The notes under the pieces are model-generated. The model worked only from the letters and a program-made list of their open reading frames with translations, was not told the DNA's origin and ran no database searches. A DNA stretch of 64,000 nucleotides from Paramecium pentaurelia (lineage: Eukaryota > Ciliophora > Oligohymenophorea > Peniculida > Parameciidae), in assembly GCA_905183005.1 (NCBI GenBank), contig CAJJDO010000013.1, positions 423,728 to 487,727 on the forward strand, given 5' to 3'. Shown here one piece after another: positions 59,501-64,000 of this stretch. A program made the position numbers and the translations under genes. The stretch's first letter is position 1. Every line of letters begins with the position of its first letter.

Positions 59501-60863
59501 NNNNNNNNNNNNNNNNNNNNNNNNNNNNNNNNNNNNNNNNNNNNNNNNNNNNNNNNNNNNNNNNNNNNNNNNNNNNNNNNNNNNNNNNNNNNNNNNNNNN
59601 NNNNNNNNNNNNNNNNNNNNNNNNNNNNNNNNNNNNNNNNNNNNNNNNNNNNNNNNNNNNNNNNNNNNNNNNNNNNNNNNNNNNNNNNNNNNNNNNNNNN
59701 NNNNNNNNNNNNNNNNNNNNNNNNNNNNNNNNNNNNNNNNNNNNNNNNNNNNNNNNNNNNNNNNNNNNNNNNNNNNNNNNNNNNNNNNNNNNNNNNNNNN
59801 NNNNNNNNNNNNNNNNNNNNNNNNNNNNNNNNNNTACATTTACTGGATCACTTATTGCCTTTGCTAAATTATAAAATCTTTTGCCTTCAAATCCAACTGT
59901 TATTCCTTATCATAATTAAGTTAATATTGCATTGGCAGCCTTATCTGTTGCATCTTTATTAATATATAATTAAACAGGTAGTTTTGCTGTTGGAATGACA
60001 GCCTTATTAACAGCAACAGCTGCTAGCAAAGTCTTGGGAGTAACATTAACAAATGCTATTGGTGGTGCTGATATGCCAGTTGTAATTACAGTTTTAAATT
60101 CATATTCAGGATGGGCATTATGTGCTGAAGGTTTTATGTTAGATAATCCATTATTAACTATTGTTGGAGCATTGGTTGGATCATCAGGTGCTATTCTATC
60201 TTATATTATGTGTAAGGCCATGAATAGAAATTTAACAAGTGTTATTTTTGGTGGATTTGATGTTAATCCAGCGGCTATTTAATCTACTAAAGTTGAAGGT
60301 ACTCACACTGAAATCAATGTTGAATAAGCTGTTGAAATGATGGTTGGTAGCAAATCTATTATCATTGTTCCTGGATATGGTTTAGCAGTTGCTAAAGCAT
60401 AATATCCAGTTGCTGAAATGTGCAAGACACTTATTGATTAAGGAATTAAAGTTAGATTTGGTATCCATCCAGTTGCTGGTAGAATGCCTGGTTAATTAAA
60501 TGTCTTATTAGCTGAAGCTGGTATTCCTTATGATATAGTATTTGAAATGGATGAAATTAATGATGATTTCCCTGATACTGATTTAGCTGTTGTTATTGGA
60601 GCTAATGACACTGTAAATTCAGCTGCTGAAGAGAATCCAAATTCACCAATTGCAGGTATATTATTCAATTAAATTTTTTAGGAATGCCCGTTTTGAGAGT
60701 TTGGGCTGCTAAATAATCAATTGTTATGAAAAGATCAATGGGTGTTGGATATGCTGCCATTGATAATCCAGTATTCTATAAACCAAATAATAATATGTTA
60801 TTGGGTGATGCTAAGAAAACCTGCGATGAACTTTCCTCAAGAATTAAAGAACATTTTAAATGA
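56531..60863 (+). CDS. NNT: Mitochondrial NAD(P) transhydrogenase, proton-translocating (NNT), interrupted by gap
   Basis: Starts with a basic, Ser-rich presequence (MLGFHRQATKQLLLSARS), as expected for mitochondrial import. Domain I (NAD-binding) follows: FGVPKETYPNENRVAATPES, VLVIGAGVAGLSAI, and SSMANIAGYKAV. Domain II is a set of about a dozen membrane spans (for example GTVATRVAITDLPQLVACFH). Domain III (NADP-binding) has PGYGLAVAKAQ and VIGANDTVNSAA, ending RIKEHFK. The enzyme uses the proton gradient to reduce NADP with NADH. Single-chain order I-II-III is as in animals and apicomplexans. Inside domain II, 574 Ns are flanked by a 511-bp duplicated segment, so the scaffold is not a faithful gene copy. 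Confidence 0.93.
58750..59260 (+). repeat. NNT domain II segment, left copy (511 bp)
   Basis: Matches 59835-60345 except at four positions: 58789 (TAG/TAA), 59113 (CTC/CTA), 59128 (TGC/TGT) and 59188 (GCT/GCG). All four are third-codon and synonymous. It ends at the N gap. Confidence 0.9.
59261..59834. other. Sequence gap, 574 N
   Basis: A run of unknown bases inside NNT domain II. Open frames that appear to cross it are artefacts of the Ns. Confidence 0.98.
59835..60345 (+). repeat. NNT domain II segment, right copy (511 bp)
   Basis: Second copy of 58750-59260; this one runs on into domain III. See the left copy for the four synonymous differences. Confidence 0.9.
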
Positions 60864-61008
60864 TGATCAAGTTGTTGTAAAAATACAAAAAATATAATTT
60901 AATTTTACTTCTTTTTTTAACATTCTTATATTATTATAGTATAACCTTAACTATTTATTCAATATATTTGAAAAATAGAGGATTTAAATTAATATTATTA
61001 TCATTATT

Positions 61009-62571
61009 ATGAATAATAAAGCATTCTTAAAGTATTATACTTGTTAGAAAGAATTCCAAATGGTTAAATATATTAATTTAGAAGAAATTTCAAATATTGA
61101 ACAATTATCGAAACTTCCTTCAAAACATAGCTTACATATTTAGACTTAATTTAATTAATATTCTATAAAAGATAAAAAACTAAATAAAGAAATCTGTAAA
61201 TTCTAATCCATATACTTTTATAATAAAATATTTTTTTTAAATAAACTAATGCTTTCCTTGTACATGAAAATTATAGATATTGAAAATACAAGCTTGACTA
61301 TTTCAATATATTCTAATATATTCATTTATAATCTTAAATTATTATATCTACTCTAATTTCAATGATTATAAATTCTAGTTTTAGATATTAATATCAAAAT
61401 ATAGTTTTTAAAAACACAAAAACTCTCTATTTTAAGAGCAAATCAAATAACTTATTTAATGATAATACAACAATTGATAAATAAGAAATCAATTTTTTCA
61501 GAAAGTTCCTAACAGCTAAGTCTTTAGAAATAACTCTTTTTTCCTCCTAATCAAGATGTTATCCCTAATAAATCAAATTATTTATTACAATTACTAAATT
61601 AGTTATGAAAGTTCTCAAAGCTTAAAAAATTAGATTACTTTCTACTTATAATAATCTATATTATCCACCTTATATCAATATTTATTGTCTCTTTAAAATG
61701 ATTATTTTAGTTAGATATTTTTGGAATTGCAAAAACAATTTGGATAGTAAACATTACTATTCAATAGTTGCACTAAATAATAAAAGTATGTCCTCTGTAT
61801 TTATTTATATTTAATAATGATTTGTGATATATAAGACATTGCATTCAGCACAACACCATAAAAAGGAAGATCATCTTAAACAAATACAACAGCTTCACCT
61901 GGAAGTTCAAAAGATTCCTCCTTTGAATCAAAATATATGCCGAAATTATAAATACCAAGGCCATTGCTAAGTTAAGATGAGAAGTTCGAAGCTTCTTTAT
62001 GTGCATTTGGTATCACATTCTTATCATGAGACTTTAAACTACTTATGCCTGATGAAGGAAGTCTCTATAACTAAAAATTACTTATTTAGGAACTTATTGA
62101 TATGAAGTTTTTATTTGATTGTGATCAAAACCTATTGTATTAAAAAATGAATACGCTTTACTACAACCTAGACATTTAAGAAGAGAATGTAAATATTAAT
62201 TTATTAGTGGAGATTCTTTATGATGACAGAACCACTTTAATGTTAAAAAATATACCTAAATATATGAGACCAAGTGATTTAAGAAATCTATTAAATAAAG
62301 ACTTCAAGTCTTAATTTGATTTTCTTTACCTTCCATCTGATAATAATGTAATTATTAATTAATTAGATAAGAATGAAGGAAATCTAGGTTATGCATTTGT
62401 CAATTTCATTTCCCCAGAAATTGTATTGAAGTTTTTCAAAAAATACAATAATAATAAATGGAGTATAAATGATAAAGTAGACTAAGATATTAATTATAAA
62501 AGCAAATCTGTTAATTGAAGTATGCAAAATTACAGGGTAGAAGAGATTTGATGAACTAAATGGATGAATGA
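61009..62571 (+). CDS. Mei2-like RNA-binding protein
   Basis: The C-terminal 110 residues are a Mei2-type RRM: DRTTLMLKNIPKYMRPSDLR (RNP2 with N-I-P), FDFLYLPSD, GNLGYAFVNFISPE (RNP1), and KYAKLQGRRDLMNQMDE at the end, where plant and fungal Mei2 have Y-A-[x]-[x]-Q-G. Introns of 21 and 26 nt are clear in this part. Upstream the exon structure is less certain. A good frame begins at ATG 61009 (MNNKAFLKYYTCQKEF), and coding resumes near 61480 (FFPPNQDVIPNKSNYLLQ). A minimal start is ATG 61817. Mei2 proteins promote meiosis by sequestering RNA-decay machinery, which would fit ciliate conjugation or autogamy. Confidence 0.7.
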
Positions 62572-63102
62572 TGCCAAAAGTATTGATATTTTAATCATTT
62601 TTTGTTTTTGTTTTCAAGTTTTGAAATCATATATAATATTTTCTCATTTGAACAAAATTTAAGATGGAAATAGATTAATCTATGATAATGAACAATTTCT
62701 ATTTTATATCTCTTTATATGGTTATTAAATTGTTTTAATATTAAGAAATTTTTAATTATTCATTCTCAGAATTACTTATATCATCTTATCAAATAGATAA
62801 TAAAGGTTTCAACACTTAAGTTTAATATAATATTTATTTCTTAAACAATTGACTAAACAATTTAAGTTACTTCTTCTATTTTTAGATTAAGAATATAATT
62901 GTTTAAAAAACTACTTAAAAATATAGTTACATACATTAATTATTGGATTGAGGGAAACTATTATATAAAATTAAAAAGAATTTCCAAAGAATTTTATTTT
63001 TATGATTATTTCAATTACTTATATTATTACTTTATATAATATATTTATGTTAAAAAAAGTACTTTAGAATTTTACAAAAAAAGTAATTAAAAATAGATAT
63101 TT
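62572..63102. other. AT-rich intergenic region
   Basis: About 530 nt with no supported gene or repeat. Confidence 0.45.
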
Positions 63103-63575
63103 ATGGATAAAATTTATAGAATTCTTATTAGTATCATAAATCTATAAATAAATTAAAAAGAATTGATTCAAAATATTAATCAATATTAGAGGAGCCTCAT
63201 TTCTAAAAAGTATTTTGATTAAATTATTGAAATTCTTTAATTTTAAGAAAGGAGTATTTACTCAATTTGATAAGATGGCCAGATGATAATTAAGTTTTGA
63301 TTGAGATTGATAAATTCAATTTATTTTAATATATTAAGTTTCTTTTTAAAAGCAAATTTGATTATTAAGAGGAAAAAGATTAATTCCCTTACAGAGCATT
63401 TCAGGCAATCTTACTGTTTATTGTTATTGAAATTTTATTAAACTTATATTATTATACTTGCAAAGATTATTACTAAGAATATTAAAGGGAAGACATAAAA
63501 CCTCATTATAATTATAAAACTTTAGAAAATAAATTAAGATATTCAATATTATTATTTAAAAGATTAGCAAATTGA
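63103..63575 (+). CDS. Hypothetical protein, 144 aa
   Basis: ATG to TGA with one 38-nt intron; exons sum to whole codons. It begins MDKIYRILISIINLQINQ, has a likely conserved core KKEYLLNLIRWPDDNQVLI, a hydrophobic helix (AFQAILLFIVIEILLNL), and ends LLFKRLAN. The intron is longer than most here, and the 5' end may lie further upstream. No family recognised. Confidence 0.45.
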
Positions 63576-63608
63576 ATATGTCTATATATATATAAATATT
63601 ATCTAAAT

Positions 63609-64000
63609 TCAGTTCTTACATTCAGGACATATGTATTTATTTATTCTGTCTGCTTGATCATAACTTAATCCTACACATTTCAAATGAAACCATTTTTAGC
63701 ACATCTCACAAAAAATATACCTATTATAATAATATATAGTTACTTTAAATCTGGATTAGGAGGCTTTTTACAAATACAAACCTTATTCCATTAATCAAAA
63801 GGTGGCTATAACTTATCATTTATATATGTAGCTCTCATAAAGTATACATTATCATTTAACTCTTCTATTTAATCATATTCTTCATAACTTAAAATAATAG
63901 CTAATCCAACTATGCTTTCAATTTCTATATAGTCAAATTCATTAGTTTTAAAAACTTCATTATCTGAAATACAATCTAAATAATCCTTAGATAAGCCCAA
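63609..64000 (-). CDS. PHD-finger protein, possibly with a preceding BAH domain (partial)
   Basis: Runs off the right edge; about 120 C-terminal residues are visible, with one 23-nt intron. The end is a PHD zinc finger in C4HC3 order: VCICKKPPNPD, FCEMCQKWFHLKCVGL and YICPECKN, with the tryptophan before the His that often lines the methyl-lysine pocket. The preceding segment (VYFMRATYINDKLQPPFDQW) has the look of the last strands of a BAH domain, a combination common in chromatin readers. The histone mark it reads cannot be told from this fragment. Confidence 0.75.

Noticed and set aside
59147..59962. Long frames on both strands spanning the run of N
   Set aside because: They are open only because unknown bases contain no stops.
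1..64000. Reading TAA/TAG inside conserved genes as pseudogene stops, or the window as bacterial
   Set aside because: P2, PEX1, NNT, DHHC and bromodomain proteins all read straight through TAA and TAG and end at TGA, with tiny GT-AG introns. This is the ciliate code, not decay or a prokaryote.

Overview
The window is macronuclear-type DNA of a ciliate, almost certainly Paramecium (P. tetraurelia or a close sibling). It is very AT-rich. Conserved proteins read through in-frame TAA and TAG as glutamine and end only at TGA. Introns are tiny (about 21-38 nt, GT...AG), and intergenic spacers are often under 100 nt. Standard-code reading frames are therefore misleading. Gene models below use TGA as the only stop, and splice sites were inferred by eye from restored frames and family motifs. 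Where I could work out the introns, exon lengths were checked to sum to whole codons.

Layout. 1-11 kb: end of a KIF-binding-protein homologue, a 54-aa membrane protein, an unresolved gene, a myristoylatable AGC-type kinase, ribosomal protein P2, a second kinase, a rhomboid lacking its catalytic histidine, a SHIPPO-repeat axonemal protein, a four-span membrane protein, PEX11 and an unknown gene. 11-13 kb: a WD40 pseudogene. 13-19 kb: a TRF4-like poly(A) polymerase, a divergent acyl-CoA oxidase and cytochrome b5. 18.4-20.7 kb: an exact 1,147-bp direct repeat joined by one N, followed by a TBC Rab-GAP. 21-31 kb: DHHC acyltransferase, peroxisomal hydratase 2, a VTT-domain membrane protein, a vWA-like protein, an arrestin-domain protein, an EF-hand protein and an unknown gene. 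31-41.5 kb: an EF-hand protein, an AAA_28/CYTH-like protein, an ankyrin-polyQ-bromodomain protein, a calmodulin-like protein, tRNA-Gly(UCC), a CDPK, and a membrane-protein gene with a frame break.

41.6-56.4 kb: PEX1 and WDR24 sharing a 64-nt divergent spacer, an unknown gene, a receiver-like protein, a trichocyst matrix protein, a cyclic-nucleotide-binding protein, an HTH-like protein and a LisH (ARMC9-like) protein. 56.5-60.9 kb: mitochondrial NAD(P) transhydrogenase, interrupted by a 574-N gap with near-identical sequence on both sides. 61-64 kb: a Mei2-like RRM protein, a small unknown gene, and the end of a PHD-finger protein.

There are no operons; neighbours are unrelated in the usual eukaryotic way. 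Themes that recur are peroxisomes (PEX11, PEX1, acyl-CoA oxidase-like, hydratase 2), calcium signalling (CDPK and several EF-hand proteins), N-terminal acylation plus a DHHC enzyme, and chromatin readers (bromodomain, PHD). I saw no CRISPR array, insertion sequence or intact transposon.
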